A stretch of DNA of 64,000 nt from contig JAKSNY010000006.1 in the NCBI GenBank assembly GCA_024399495.1, forward strand, positions 58,533-122,532, written 5' to 3'. Both the position numbers and the translations under genes were made by a program. Within the stretch, counting starts at the first letter, position 1; the number at the start of each line of letters is the position of its first letter. This document shows, piece by piece, positions 52,842 to 61,629 of this stretch. The stretch comes from Paludibacteraceae bacterium (GTDB taxonomy: Bacteria; Bacteroidota; Bacteroidia; Bacteroidales; Paludibacteraceae). The notes beneath the pieces are model-generated. The model saw nothing but the letters and a program-made list of their open reading frames with translations, was not told the origin of the DNA and searched no databases.

Positions 52842-53498
52842 ATGAAAAAGATTTTATTATTTATGTCATTCGTCGCAGCAGCAGTGATGATGACCGTGTG
52901 CGTCTCATGCAAGAAGGACAAAAACGAGCCCTCAAAGAGTTTCGATTTTTCAAATATGTCCCTTGAACTCGTGGAGAGCCTGTACGGACAGGATTCAGCC
53001 ACAGTGGTCAGTGCCTTAATAGAACAGGGATTTGTGTTAGATACGAAATCATATTTTGGAGAGAATAAATATAATTACATAAACAAATCGTATGGATTAG
53101 ATTATGGATTTGACTTTGTAAATAACAAAGTAGAATTTTTAACTGCACATAAACTTTATCCTACTCAAAATGACAAAAAAACTTACATTATATACCATAA
53201 ACAATTAAAAGAAAAACACTTTCCATACTTTATAAGCGAGTTAATGGATAAAGATTACGAAAATAGAGAATGTACTGAAAATGCTGAATTTTTTTTAGAA
53301 AATATAAGCAATAAATCAAATTCATATGGCACCTATGCAAATGACAACATATATTGTCAAATTGGATACGGAGAAACATCAGACCCAAATATGAAAATAT
53401 ATTATGAAATATCGTACGGCAAATCAGACCCTGACAACCCATTCAACGAATACAATTTTGCCAAGTACGGCTGCGGTTACAGTCCGAGAAGAAAATAA
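52842..53498 (+). CDS. Hypothetical lipoprotein
   Basis: A 218-residue protein with signal peptide MKKILLFMSFVAAAVMMTVCVSC (lipobox VSC). The mature part has a short Lys/Asp linker and an unrecognised alpha/beta domain with many Tyr and Asn. No partner. A perfect terminator follows at 53521. Confidence 0.6.
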   Translation: MKKILLFMSFVAAAVMMTVCVSCKKDKNEPSKSFDFSNMSLELVESLYGQDSATVVSALIEQGFVLDTKSYFGENKYNYINKSYGLDYGFDFVNNKVEFLTAHKLYPTQNDKKTYIIYHKQLKEKHFPYFISELMDKDYENRECTENAEFFLENISNKSNSYGTYANDNIYCQIGYGETSDPNMKIYYEISYGKSDPDNPFNEYNFAKYGCGYSPRRK

Positions 53499-53520
53499 CG
53501 TAGTTTAAGGATTAAAAGCC

Positions 53521-53550
53521 AAAGGCACGGAAAATTCCGTGCCTTTTTCC
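53521..53550 (+). terminator. Terminator with a two-base loop
   Basis: AAAGGCACGGAA (53521-53532), aa, TTCCGTGCCTTT (53535-53546) and a T-run. Confidence 0.9.
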
Positions 53551-53615
53551 TGAATTCAGAAATTTTCCCTATCTTTACTCGCACACTGCGTGTGCTCGTG
53601 AATTTTTGGAGCAGT

Positions 53616-53658
53616 GAGTGCAGAAACCAAGTTTACTTGGGTTATGCCGAGTCGCGAC
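53616..53658 (-). repeat. Inverted relative R3 of the glyS/cstA leader repeat
   Basis: The reverse complement reads GTCGCGACTCGGCATAACC, AAGTAAACTTGG, TTTCTGCACTC, which aligns with the R1 and R2 core (GTCACTCGGCA.AACCAAGTAAACTTAGTTCTGC). The 358-base gap between 53498 and 53857 holds a terminator, this repeat, the element below and a promoter; no gene. Confidence 0.65.
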
Positions 53659-53697
53659 AAAAAGGCAGGCGAAGCCTGAGCGGTAGGCTGCACCTCA

Positions 53698-53811
53698 ACA
53701 AAACCAAAAACGTTCCGTTTTTGAAAAAGTCCTTATTTGTGAATATGTGAGTAAACTCCCAATTCACAAAACGTCCTTTTCTCAAAAATGCTGTGCATTT
53801 TTTGGTTTTGT
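53698..53811. repeat. Three-hairpin element with 13 bp outer inverted repeat (copy c)
   Basis: ACAAAACCAAAAA (53698-53710) matches TTTTTGGTTTTGT (53799-53811). Inside are AAAAACG/CGTTTTT (53706-53722), TTTGTGAAT/ATTCACAAA (53736-53770) and AAAAATGC/GCATTTTT (53784-53802). The outer arms share sequence with copy a (7296), the inside hairpins do not. Confidence 0.75.
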
Positions 53812-53832
53812 ATTCGGTTTGCACTATCTTTG
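53801..53832 (+). promoter_or_regulatory. Promoter of the PepSY-like gene
   Basis: TTTG (53801-53804), exactly 20 bases, TATCTTTG (53825-53832). The -33 box lies in the right arm of the inverted repeat. Confidence 0.75.
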
Positions 53833-53856
53833 TAACAATTATTAAAATTTACGGTT

Positions 53857-54315
53857 ATGAAAAAGAGTGTTTTAGTTTTGGTTGCCCTTATGTTAGGGTG
53901 TTGTGTGAGTTGTGCAGACAATAGGCCAATAGCGTTTACTGAGTTGCCTAAGGCTGCCCAAAGTTTTGTACAGCAATATTTTCCTGCAAGTGCCAATCCT
54001 GCATTCCAGTCTCCTATTGTAACTAAGGATACGGAGTTGTTTGACGATGCTCCATACGAGGTTATGTTTACAACAGGAGATAAGGTCTCTTTTACATCAA
54101 AGGGTGCTTGGAAAGAGTTTGAAGGACGTACAGTGGCAGTACCCGATGTTATTATACCTGCTAATATAAAGGCTTGGGTATCACAAAGTTACCCTGGTGC
54201 ATCTATTGTAAAGATAGATAAGGATAGCCGTGATATTGAGATTAAATTAAGCAATATGATAGAGGCTAAATTTGATCTTAAGGGCAATGTTATAGAATTG
54301 GATATTGATGATTAA
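53857..54315 (+). CDS. PepSY-like domain protein (periplasmic lipoprotein)
   Basis: A 152-residue protein with a signal peptide and lipobox (VLVALMLGCCVSC). Two copies of a PepSY-like unit (ELPKAAQSFVQQYFPASA and IPANIKAWVSQSYPGASIVKIDKD) match the BLIP/PepSY-like family common in Bacteroidales. Function unknown, perhaps peptidase or sensor inhibition. Followed after 3 bases by the MBL hydrolase. Confidence 0.85.
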   Translation: MKKSVLVLVALMLGCCVSCADNRPIAFTELPKAAQSFVQQYFPASANPAFQSPIVTKDTELFDDAPYEVMFTTGDKVSFTSKGAWKEFEGRTVAVPDVIIPANIKAWVSQSYPGASIVKIDKDSRDIEIKLSNMIEAKFDLKGNVIELDIDD

Positions 54316-54318
54316 GTT

Positions 54319-54969
54319 ATGCAGGTTAAGACCTTTGTTTTTAACCCGATAGAGGAGAATACCTATCTGCTTATAGATGAGCAGAGTAAGGTGTGTATAG
54401 TAATAGATGCAGGTTGCCTCTATGGTAATGAGAAACTTACACTTGAGAATTATATAAAGGAGCAAGGGCTCACTCTAAAGAGAGTGATTAACACCCATCT
54501 GCACCTTGACCATTGTTTTGGCAACAAGTTTCTGGCAGACACTTTTGGCGTTTTGCCTGAGGCTGGAGAGAGAGATGAGTTCCTGCTTGCCTTAATGAAA
54601 CACCACGCACAGATGTTTGGGTTTAGAGATGGCGTTGAGCCACAGAAACTTAAAGGTTATCTTAAAGACGGCGATATTATAACAGAGGGTTCTATTGAGT
54701 TGCATGTGCTTGAAGTTCCAGGTCATAGCCCCGGCGGATTGGCTTTCTATTCCCCTAAAGATAAATGTGTGTTCTGTGGTGATAGCCTGTTTCAGTGTGG
54801 CATAGGGCGTACAGACCTTGACGGTGGCAACTACTCATCACTTATTGATTCCATAAAATCCAAACTGTTCACTTTACCCGATGACACCACTGTATATACA
54901 GGGCATGGGGGAACTACGAATATTGGATTTGAGAAGGATAATAATCCGTATATTACGGCTCTGCCGTAA
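54319..54969 (+). CDS. Metallo-beta-lactamase fold hydrolase (glyoxalase II-like)
   Basis: A 216-residue MBL-fold protein with the THLHLDHCFG metal motif (about residues 59-68), the second His in PGHSPGG (about 137), GDSLF and HGG at the end. The active site fits a GloB-like thioesterase; substrate unknown. Its last codons form one arm of a 19 bp hairpin. Confidence 0.9.
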   Translation: MQVKTFVFNPIEENTYLLIDEQSKVCIVIDAGCLYGNEKLTLENYIKEQGLTLKRVINTHLHLDHCFGNKFLADTFGVLPEAGERDEFLLALMKHHAQMFGFRDGVEPQKLKGYLKDGDIITEGSIELHVLEVPGHSPGGLAFYSPKDKCVFCGDSLFQCGIGRTDLDGGNYSSLIDSIKSKLFTLPDDTTVYTGHGGTTNIGFEKDNNPYITALP

Positions 54970-54981
54970 TATACGGATTAT
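54941..54981. repeat. 19 bp perfect hairpin across the MBL gene stop codon
   Basis: ATAATCCGTATATTACGGC (54941-54959), tct, reverse complement at 54963-54981. No T-run. Confidence 0.9.
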
Positions 54982-55048
54982 GTATGATGTATGAATGTAT
55001 GATGTATGTAAATTCGCATCACCGAATCACCGCATCACCGAATCACCG
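54980..55048. repeat. Heptamer and octamer tandem repeats
   Basis: ATGTATG heptamers (about 54980-55009) followed by TCACCGAA/TCACCGCA octamers (55016-55048). The octamer array runs into the 3' end of rsmG. Confidence 0.85.
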
Positions 55049-55661
55049 GTAAATACACTCCTTTTTTGGTGCTGAAATAATCTTCTTTGAAGAACTCTGA
55101 TATATTGTAGAGTGTGGCTACATTGTGGTAGGGCTTCACTTCATCTTCAAGTTCGCCGCCTTTTAGGCAGATAATGCCGTTAGGCAGTGCGTTTGCACTC
55201 TGCTTAGATATGTTCTTACGGCTTACCTTAACCAATAGGTCAAGACTCATGGCTGCTCGGCTTACGGCAAAATCAAACTTATCCTTTATGTTCTCCATTC
55301 TGTCGTTTATAAACCGCACGTTGTCAAGCCCCAATGCAGTAGCCACAGCGGTAGCCACCTTAATTTTCTTGCCTACGGAATCCACCAGTGTAAACTTGCA
55401 GTCAGGAAACATAATGGCAAGCGGAATACCTGGGAAACCGCCGCCTGTACCTATATCCACTATAGTGGTTGATGGCTGAAATCTGAGAATTTTGGCTATG
55501 GCAAGGCTGTGAAGCACATGGTGCAGGTATAGGTTCTCTATATCCTTGCGTGATATTACGTTTATTTTAGCGTTCCAATCGTTATACAAATCCTCAAGTG
55601 CCGCAAATTTCTGCAACTGCTCACTACTAAGGTCTGGAAAATATTTAACTATGTGTATCAT
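55035..55661 (-). CDS. rsmG: 16S rRNA (guanine-N7) methyltransferase RsmG
   Basis: A 208-residue class I methyltransferase that modifies G527 of 16S rRNA. VDIGTGGGFPGIPLAIMFPDCKFTLVDSVGKKIKVA is the SAM-binding region (about 68-103), and VSRAA is near residue 132. The last residues (VYLPVIR stop) are encoded by the CACCGAAT octamer array, so the natural tail may have been replaced. Confidence 0.93.
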   Translation of the reverse strand: MIHIVKYFPDLSSEQLQKFAALEDLYNDWNAKINVISRKDIENLYLHHVLHSLAIAKILRFQPSTTIVDIGTGGGFPGIPLAIMFPDCKFTLVDSVGKKIKVATAVATALGLDNVRFINDRMENIKDKFDFAVSRAAMSLDLLVKVSRKNISKQSANALPNGIICLKGGELEDEVKPYHNVATLYNISEFFKEDYFSTKKGVYLPVIR

Positions 55662-55675
55662 ACGCTCTTATCTTC

Positions 55676-57973
55676 TTAGCTTAACTTATTGGCATGTTGT
55701 TGAAGATTCTTTATGTTTTTAGACTCTCCTACAATCCACACTATATCGCCACCGCAGAACACTACATCGGGTGATGGCTTTATAAGATTGTCATCGCCAC
55801 GGTCAATGCCCGCTATCATACAATGGAAATCATCGCGGATACCAATATCAAATATTTTTTTGCCTATAATCACAGAGTTCTCCGGAACTGCGATTCTAAG
55901 CAGTTGCATCTCACTATCGGGGGTGTTGGCTTCCACTTTAACCTTGTTAGAGTCACTGCTCAGGTCTGTTGCAAATTTCTTTAGATTCTCATCGCTGCCA
56001 AGAAGCTGAACTCTATCATTAGGGAATATAACCGCATCTGGAGACGGAATGTTTATACGTCCACTATTACGTAGTATGGACGCTATATTTATATGGTATG
56101 TTCTGCCCCAATCAGCTTCTTTTATGGTTTTACCGCACCATACAGAGTTTACGGGTATTTTAATCTCACTAAGGTGTACATCTTTGCTAAGCAAATCGCC
56201 CTCATAGGTGGGTCTGTCTGCTTTGGCAGCCATCTCTTTAGAGTTATAGTTCTCTTTAAACACAGACTCCATGTGGCTCTGCCCCTTTTTAATCTGCCTT
56301 AATAGAACCCAATACAGAATTGCAAACACTACAAGCCCCACTAAAGCGGCTATTGGTGAGTGATAAATTACATCAACAGCGGTGGTCACCATAATTACCG
56401 CCACCAAGCCTCTTAACCCTATAATGAATATAAGTGGGGCACGGTTAAACTGCTTATTGTGCCATAGAGCCCAGAACTTGTCATCAAACAGACCTTTTGT
56501 AAGCAGTGGGCGTATAAATACAAGCAACCCGAACAGTGCAATCAGCACAGTAACAAGTTTTGCAATCTCATTGATGGTGGCATATTTTAAGAATGTGTCT
56601 GGCAGGCAATCATCAAGTAGTACAAGAAGTTGAGGATATACAACCTCATCACAAAGTGCTATTACGGTGGCACAAAGTACCGCGTAAATAAGAATTATAA
56701 CCGCAGACTGCTTAAGAATGTTCATCCAAGGTTTGCTTATTATATGTGTGTCTGAGGCGTTTGCGTTTCTGCGGTTCTCACGCCTTAGTTTCTCTGGTAG
56801 CAGTGGCTCAAGTTTTTCCGCTATAGGACCCGATGCCTTAATCATATACGGCGATGTAAAGGTGGTTATTACTGATACCGACACTATAATCGGGTAGAGA
56901 CAAGGCTCTATGGCACCTAAACTTACACCAAGCGATGCAATGATAAATGCAAACTCACCAACTTGGGCAAGTGAGAAACCGCACCTTATAGCCTCCTTAA
57001 AGTTTACACCGCCAAGCATACAGGCAAATGTATCTAAAAAGCTACCTAAAATAAGCACCACAGCGGTTATTGTAAGAATAGAACCCCAATACTTGACAAT
57101 TATTGACGGGTCTATCATCATACCTACCGATACAAAGAATATGGCACCAAACAGATTTTTTATAGGTGTGGTTATATGCTCTATATGCTCACCTTCTGTG
57201 GTTTCTGCAAGAATGGAACCCATTACAAATGCTCCAAATGCGGCAGAGAAACCTGCAGCCGAAGCCGCCACCACCATCATAAAGCATAAAGCAAGGCTTA
57301 TAATAAGCAGAGTCTCGTTATTTAGGAATTTCTTGCTCTTTTTAAGCAACAGTGGTATCAGATATATACCTAAAATAAACCATAGCACAAGGTAAAAAGC
57401 CATACTTACAAGGCTCATAATAAGCACTTCGCCATCTACGCTTCCACCTTTACCAAGAGTTCCGAATAGCAACATCAATATAATGGCTATTATATCCTCC
57501 AATATAAGTATGCCAAATACAGTAGTGGTGAATTTCTCCTGCTTTACGCCAAGTTCTTCAAAAGATTTTACTATGATGCTTGTAGATGCTATAGCCATCA
57601 TACCTCCTAAATAGAGTCCGTCCATCTTACTCCACCCGAATCCGTGAGCCACCAGCAATCCCAGACCAAGCATACACAGCAGCATTGTTATTACAGCCAC
57701 CACTGGAGCTGTGCCTATTTTCAGCAGTTTCTTGAAACTGAACTCAAGACCTAACCCAAACATAAGGAATATAACACCTATATCTGCCCAGGTTTTTATA
57801 GATGCCATATCCACAATGGTAGATGTGAACGGCATATATGGTCCTGCAAGAAATCCTGCCATAATGTACCCCAATACTACAGGCTGCTTTAATTTCTTGA
57901 AAATTATTGACATTAGTGCCGCACAAAGCAGTATGAGAGACAGGTCTGATATAAGCGTAGGAATACTTTCCAT
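55676..57973 (-). CDS. Cation:proton antiporter (CPA2/KefB-like) with TrkA-C domains
   Basis: A 765-residue membrane protein with 12 or more predicted spans in the first 600 residues, the Na+/H+ exchanger fold (GYIMAGFLAGPYMPF, GLEFSFKKL, VGSILAETTEGEHIEHI) and two TrkA-C/RCK_C-like domains after residue 615 (SVWCGKTIKEADWG, NSVIIGKKIFDIGIRDD). It would export potassium or sodium in exchange for protons, with c-di-AMP or nucleotide control possible. The TTG at 57997 is rejected in favour of ATG 57973. The -7 box TAAATTTG (58002-57995) lies just upstream. Confidence 0.9.
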   Translation of the reverse strand: MESIPTLISDLSLILLCAALMSIIFKKLKQPVVLGYIMAGFLAGPYMPFTSTIVDMASIKTWADIGVIFLMFGLGLEFSFKKLLKIGTAPVVAVITMLLCMLGLGLLVAHGFGWSKMDGLYLGGMMAIASTSIIVKSFEELGVKQEKFTTTVFGILILEDIIAIILMLLFGTLGKGGSVDGEVLIMSLVSMAFYLVLWFILGIYLIPLLLKKSKKFLNNETLLIISLALCFMMVVAASAAGFSAAFGAFVMGSILAETTEGEHIEHITTPIKNLFGAIFFVSVGMMIDPSIIVKYWGSILTITAVVLILGSFLDTFACMLGGVNFKEAIRCGFSLAQVGEFAFIIASLGVSLGAIEPCLYPIIVSVSVITTFTSPYMIKASGPIAEKLEPLLPEKLRRENRRNANASDTHIISKPWMNILKQSAVIILIYAVLCATVIALCDEVVYPQLLVLLDDCLPDTFLKYATINEIAKLVTVLIALFGLLVFIRPLLTKGLFDDKFWALWHNKQFNRAPLIFIIGLRGLVAVIMVTTAVDVIYHSPIAALVGLVVFAILYWVLLRQIKKGQSHMESVFKENYNSKEMAAKADRPTYEGDLLSKDVHLSEIKIPVNSVWCGKTIKEADWGRTYHINIASILRNSGRINIPSPDAVIFPNDRVQLLGSDENLKKFATDLSSDSNKVKVEANTPDSEMQLLRIAVPENSVIIGKKIFDIGIRDDFHCMIAGIDRGDDNLIKPSPDVVFCGGDIVWIVGESKNIKNLQQHANKLS

Positions 57974-57994
57974 AAATTTGTTTTTAATTTTGTG

Positions 57995-58032
57995 CAAATT
58001 TACTCATTTATACTTAATTTTTTATAACTTTG
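57995..58032. promoter_or_regulatory. Divergent -7 boxes for the antiporter and cstA
   Basis: TAAATTTG on the minus strand (58002-57995) and TAACTTTG on the plus strand (58025-58032), back to back. The 241-base gap also holds repeat R2. Confidence 0.65.
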
Positions 58033-58083
58033 CACCCGAAAAAATAAATTAGGGACAAGGGTCAGGGGTCAATGATTCACTGT

Positions 58084-58200
58084 CAACTTTGTTAAAACAA
58101 GTTTTAACCATGTTACTTCGTCACTCGGCATAACTTAAGTAAACTTAGTTCTGCTCTCGTTCCTAGTAACAGTCAACTTTCAATTTTCAACTTTCAATTT
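58084..58200 (+). repeat. 110 bp repeat R2 in the cstA leader
   Basis: Over 110 bases nearly identical to R1 before glyS: the GTTAAAAC-aa-GTTTTAAC hairpin, CATGTTACTTCGTCACTCGG, AAGTAAACTTAGTTCTGC, CTCGTTCCTAGTAACAGTC, then TTTCAAC heptamers. Confidence 0.85.
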
Positions 58201-58214
58201 TCAATTGAATTATT

Positions 58215-59702
58215 ATGATTACATTTACAATAGCATTACTTCTGCTTGTCGTGGGATATCTTACCTACGGAAAGTTGATGGAGAAGCTGTTTGGCATAGA
58301 TGAAAATAGACCTACGCCTGCCATAAAGCACCCTGATGGGGTGGATTTTGTGCCAATGCCTGCATGGAAGGCATATATGATTCAGTTTCTTAACATTGCA
58401 GGTACAGGACCTATTTTTGGTGCCATAATGGGAGCCAGATTTGGCGTTTCGGCATATCTGTGGATAGTTTTCGGTTGTATATTCATAGGTGCGTTGCATG
58501 ATTTTATGGTTGGTATGCTCTCTATCCGCAGAAACGGTAGAAGTCTTCCAGAAATTATAGGGCAGTTCTTGGGTAACGGCATGCAGTATTTCTCTGTGGG
58601 ATTCTCCATTCTGCTGTTGCTGCTTGTCGGTGTTGTGTATATATACACCCCTGCAGAACTGCTTACAGGCATTTTCCCAAGTATCGGGGCAGATAAGAAA
58701 ACAGGAATGATTATATGGATAATAGCCATATTCGCCTATTACATTTTGGCATCGTCAGTACCTATTGATAAGATTATAGGTAAAATTTATCCGCTGTTTG
58801 CCGCCATTCTGCTGTTTATGGCTGTAGGTATTATGATTGCACTTTATGTACACCAGCCTGCCATACCAGAGATTTTTGACGGCATCAAGAATCTTAACCC
58901 TGATAAGGAGGAGCCTATTTTCCCAATCTTGTTTGTAAGTATTGCGTGTGGAGCCGTATCGGGATTCCATGCCACGCAGTCTCCTATTATAGCCCGATGC
59001 GTAACCAATGAGCGTCAGGGACGTGCTGTGTTCTACGGGGCTATGATTACAGAGGGTATTGTAGCCATTATATGGGCTGCCGCAGCCATTACATTCTATC
59101 AGGAGAACGGATATGCTGATGCCGCAGGCAATGGCTATTCGGCAGGATATATTGTAGATTTTATGTCAAAAACCTGGTTGGGTAGAATTGGCGGACTTTT
59201 GGCAATCGTAGGTGTGATTGTATGTCCTATAACATCGGGTGATACCGCTTTCCGTTCAGCACGTCTTATAGTGGCGGATAGAATACACCTTAAACAGGGT
59301 AAAATAAGAAACCGTCTGCTTATTTGTGTGCCTATGTTCTTGGTGGCATTTGGTATATTGATGTATAGCTTGAGCGATAAGGACGGGTTTGAGACTATCT
59401 GGCGTTATTTTGCTTGGGCAAACCAGACACTTGCAACGTTCACTCTATGGGCAATAGCGTCATTCCTTTACAGAACTAAGGGTTATTGGCACTATGTGGC
59501 GTTGTTGCCTGCCATGTTTATGACAATGGTGGTGACCACCTATATATTTGTTGCACCGGAGGGCTTTGGTTTGCTTGAATACTATAATTGGGTGCTTATT
59601 GGTGCTGCAGTGTTGGCATTGGCTCTGTCAAAGATATTCTATTCAAGAGAACGTAAAATTAAAGAGACATCACCTATTGAAACATCACCTGTTGAGAAAT
59701 GA
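58215..59702 (+). CDS. cstA: CstA family carbon starvation/peptide transporter
   Basis: A 495-residue CstA-type transporter with about 13 membrane spans, starting GYLTYGKLMEKLFG and including GTGPIFGAIMGARFG, PAWKAYMIQFLNIAG, PITSGDTAFRSARL and ATFTLWAIASFL. The family moves pyruvate or peptides; this short form is typical of Bacteroidota. Coupled by ATGA to the epimerase. Confidence 0.92.
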   Translation: MITFTIALLLLVVGYLTYGKLMEKLFGIDENRPTPAIKHPDGVDFVPMPAWKAYMIQFLNIAGTGPIFGAIMGARFGVSAYLWIVFGCIFIGALHDFMVGMLSIRRNGRSLPEIIGQFLGNGMQYFSVGFSILLLLLVGVVYIYTPAELLTGIFPSIGADKKTGMIIWIIAIFAYYILASSVPIDKIIGKIYPLFAAILLFMAVGIMIALYVHQPAIPEIFDGIKNLNPDKEEPIFPILFVSIACGAVSGFHATQSPIIARCVTNERQGRAVFYGAMITEGIVAIIWAAAAITFYQENGYADAAGNGYSAGYIVDFMSKTWLGRIGGLLAIVGVIVCPITSGDTAFRSARLIVADRIHLKQGKIRNRLLICVPMFLVAFGILMYSLSDKDGFETIWRYFAWANQTLATFTLWAIASFLYRTKGYWHYVALLPAMFMTMVVTTYIFVAPEGFGLLEYYNWVLIGAAVLALALSKIFYSRERKIKETSPIETSPVEK

Positions 59703-61186
59703 AAAAGACAGTCTTTATTACCGGTGTTACCGGAGTTATGGGTTCTGCCGGACTCAAGGAGTTGGCAAAGAAACTTGACCGCTTTAATATAGTGGCTCTT
59801 GCACGTGACAGCAAGGTTAACAGAAAGAAACTTGCCCCATATATGGCAATGGATGGCTTTAAGGTGGTTTGGGGTAATCTTCTTAATTACGATGATGTGC
59901 TAAAGGGCGTTACAGGTGCAGATTATGTGCTGCATGTGGGTGGTATGGTATCGCCGGCGGCAGATTATTTCCCAAAACGCACTATAAAAACCAATGTGGG
60001 TGCGGCAGAGAATATTGCTAAAGCGGTGCTTGCACAGCCTAATAAAGATGATATAAAGGTGGTTTACATAGGTACGGTGGCACAGACATCAGACCGTAGT
60101 GAGCCTATACATTGGGGCAGAACAGGTGACCCTATATGTATAAGTGTATATGACCACTATGCCATATCAAAGACAAGGGCAGAAAAGACCATAGTAGAGT
60201 CAGGTATAAAGAATTGGGTAAGTTTGCGTCAGTCTGGTATTTTGCACCCTGGCATTCTAAGCCATTATGACCCCATTATGTTCCACGTGCCACTACGTGG
60301 TGTGCTGGAGTGGGCTACCGTAGAGGACTCAGGCAGGCTGCTTGCAAATGTTGTGGAGGATAATGTACCTGCAGAGTTTTGGAATAATTTTTACAACATA
60401 GGTTCAGGTAAGGAGTACCGCCTTACTAACTATGAGTTTGAATGCAAGTTGCTCTCAACAATATCGTGTCCTAAACCTGAGAAGATTTTTGAGCCACAGT
60501 GGTTTGTGTTGCGTAATTTTCATGGGCAGTGGTATCAGGATAGTGACAAACTTGAGAATTACCTGCATTTCCGTGCCAATACTCCTGTAGATGAGTATTT
60601 TAAGCAGATGGGAAAGCAGTTACCTTGGTTCTACAGCCTTGCAAAGATATGCCCTGCGTTCATTATTAAGTGGGCTATGCGTCCTATGGCATATAAGGAG
60701 AAATGGGGTACTCAATATTGGATTAGGAATAATGAAAAGCAACGTATTGCGGCTTATTATGGCTCATTGGAGGCATATAAGGCTATCAAACCTTGGAAAG
60801 AGCAGGATTTAAGCCGTCCGTCAGAGACTCCTTTGGTGGATATTAAGCATGGCTATGATGAAACCAAACCTGTTTCAGAACTTGATATAAAGGATATGCA
60901 GGAGGCTGCCGCATTCCGTGGTGGCAAATGCTTGTCTGAAACTATGGTCAAGGGAGATATGGCTACAAAACTAAAGTGGCAATGTGCTGAGGGGCATACT
61001 TTTGAGGCATCGCCTGCATTAGTTCTGTTAGGCGGTCATTGGTGTCCTGAATGTACTCCTACACCTTGGGATTACGATAAAATAGCAAAACACAACCCAT
61101 TTTTTGCCCAAATATGGTATCCAATCCACAGTAAGGAGGAAAACAATTACTACGGAGAGGATATATTTGATGGGTGGCCTGAATAA
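59699..61186 (+). CDS. NAD-dependent epimerase/dehydratase with C-terminal zinc-ribbon-like domain
   Basis: A 495-residue protein. The first 330 residues are an extended SDR: GVTGVMGSAG glycine-rich loop (about 8-17), YDHYAISKTRAEK with the active Tyr and Lys (about 155-167). The last 100 residues contain CLSETMV, KLKWQCAEGHTF and GGHWCPECTPTPW, a cysteine pattern like a treble-clef or zinc-ribbon. This fusion is unusual for SDR proteins. Substrate not known. Overlaps cstA by four bases. Confidence 0.8.
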   Translation: MKKTVFITGVTGVMGSAGLKELAKKLDRFNIVALARDSKVNRKKLAPYMAMDGFKVVWGNLLNYDDVLKGVTGADYVLHVGGMVSPAADYFPKRTIKTNVGAAENIAKAVLAQPNKDDIKVVYIGTVAQTSDRSEPIHWGRTGDPICISVYDHYAISKTRAEKTIVESGIKNWVSLRQSGILHPGILSHYDPIMFHVPLRGVLEWATVEDSGRLLANVVEDNVPAEFWNNFYNIGSGKEYRLTNYEFECKLLSTISCPKPEKIFEPQWFVLRNFHGQWYQDSDKLENYLHFRANTPVDEYFKQMGKQLPWFYSLAKICPAFIIKWAMRPMAYKEKWGTQYWIRNNEKQRIAAYYGSLEAYKAIKPWKEQDLSRPSETPLVDIKHGYDETKPVSELDIKDMQEAAAFRGGKCLSETMVKGDMATKLKWQCAEGHTFEASPALVLLGGHWCPECTPTPWDYDKIAKHNPFFAQIWYPIHSKEENNYYGEDIFDGWPE

Positions 61187-61191
61187 ATATA

Positions 61192-61223
61192 GTTGACAGT
61201 GGACAGTTGACAGTGGACAGTGA
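61192..61223. repeat. GACAGTT/GACAGTG heptamer repeat
   Basis: Four heptamers GACAGTG/GACAGTT between the epimerase stop and tRNA-Pro. Confidence 0.85.
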
Positions 61224-61254
61224 GGGGGTAGCCTTAACAAAATAGACATATTTT

Positions 61255-61329
61255 CGGGATGTAGCTCAGTCCGGTTAGAGTACGCGTCTGGGGGGCGCGT
61301 GGTCGCTGGTTCGAATCCAGTCATCCCGA
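61255..61329 (+). tRNA. tRNA-Pro(GGG)
   Basis: 75 nt: acceptor CGGGATG/CATCCCG, D arm GCTCAGTCCGGTTAGAGT, anticodon stem CGCGT/GCGCG with loop CTGGGGG (anticodon GGG), T arm CTGGTTCGAATCCAG, A73. CCA not encoded. Confidence 0.95.
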
Positions 61330-61331
61330 CT

Positions 61332-61462
61332 AAACAAAAAGAGTTTTCACGATGGTGAAAACTCTTTTTTTTTGCGAGCGTGCGTCAAGAGTTTACTCTT
61401 GAAAGCACGCGAGAAAAACAAAAGCAAGTTCCTGAGCGGAAGCGAAGGAACTCTTTTTGTTT
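61332..61462. repeat. Three-hairpin element with 12 bp outer inverted repeat (copy d)
   Basis: AAACAAAAAGAG (61332-61343) matches CTCTTTTTGTTT (61451-61462). Inside are GAGTTTTCAC/GTGAAAACTC (61341-61364, T-run behind, so it is also the tRNA-Pro terminator), GCGTGC..CAAGAG/CTCTTG..GCACGC (61378-61410) and AGTTCC/GGAACT (61427-61452). Confidence 0.75.
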
Positions 61463-61473
61463 AAACAGCCTAC

Positions 61474-61629
61474 CCGCGGTAGCGAGTCTGGATCACCGAA
61501 TGAAAAGAGGTAATCCAGTCATCCCCCGCGGTAGCGAGTCTGGATCACGGAGCGGCAGCGACGTAATCCAGTTTCATCTGCGGTAGCGAGTCTGGATCAC
61601 CGAATGAAAAGAGGTAATCCAGTTTCAAG
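61474..61629 (+). repeat. Three tandem 52 bp repeats carrying a tRNA-Pro 3' end fragment
   Basis: Units start at 61474, 61526 and 61578; each has GCGGTAGCGAGTCTGGAT and ends GTAATCCAG. The end of the first unit, AATCCAGTCATCCC (61512-61525), equals tRNA-Pro 61314-61327. A partial fourth unit follows. Confidence 0.85.

Noticed and set aside
61474-61629. CRISPR array
   Set aside because: The 52 bp units are contiguous with no unique spacers, and no cas genes are present; tandem repeat is the better reading.
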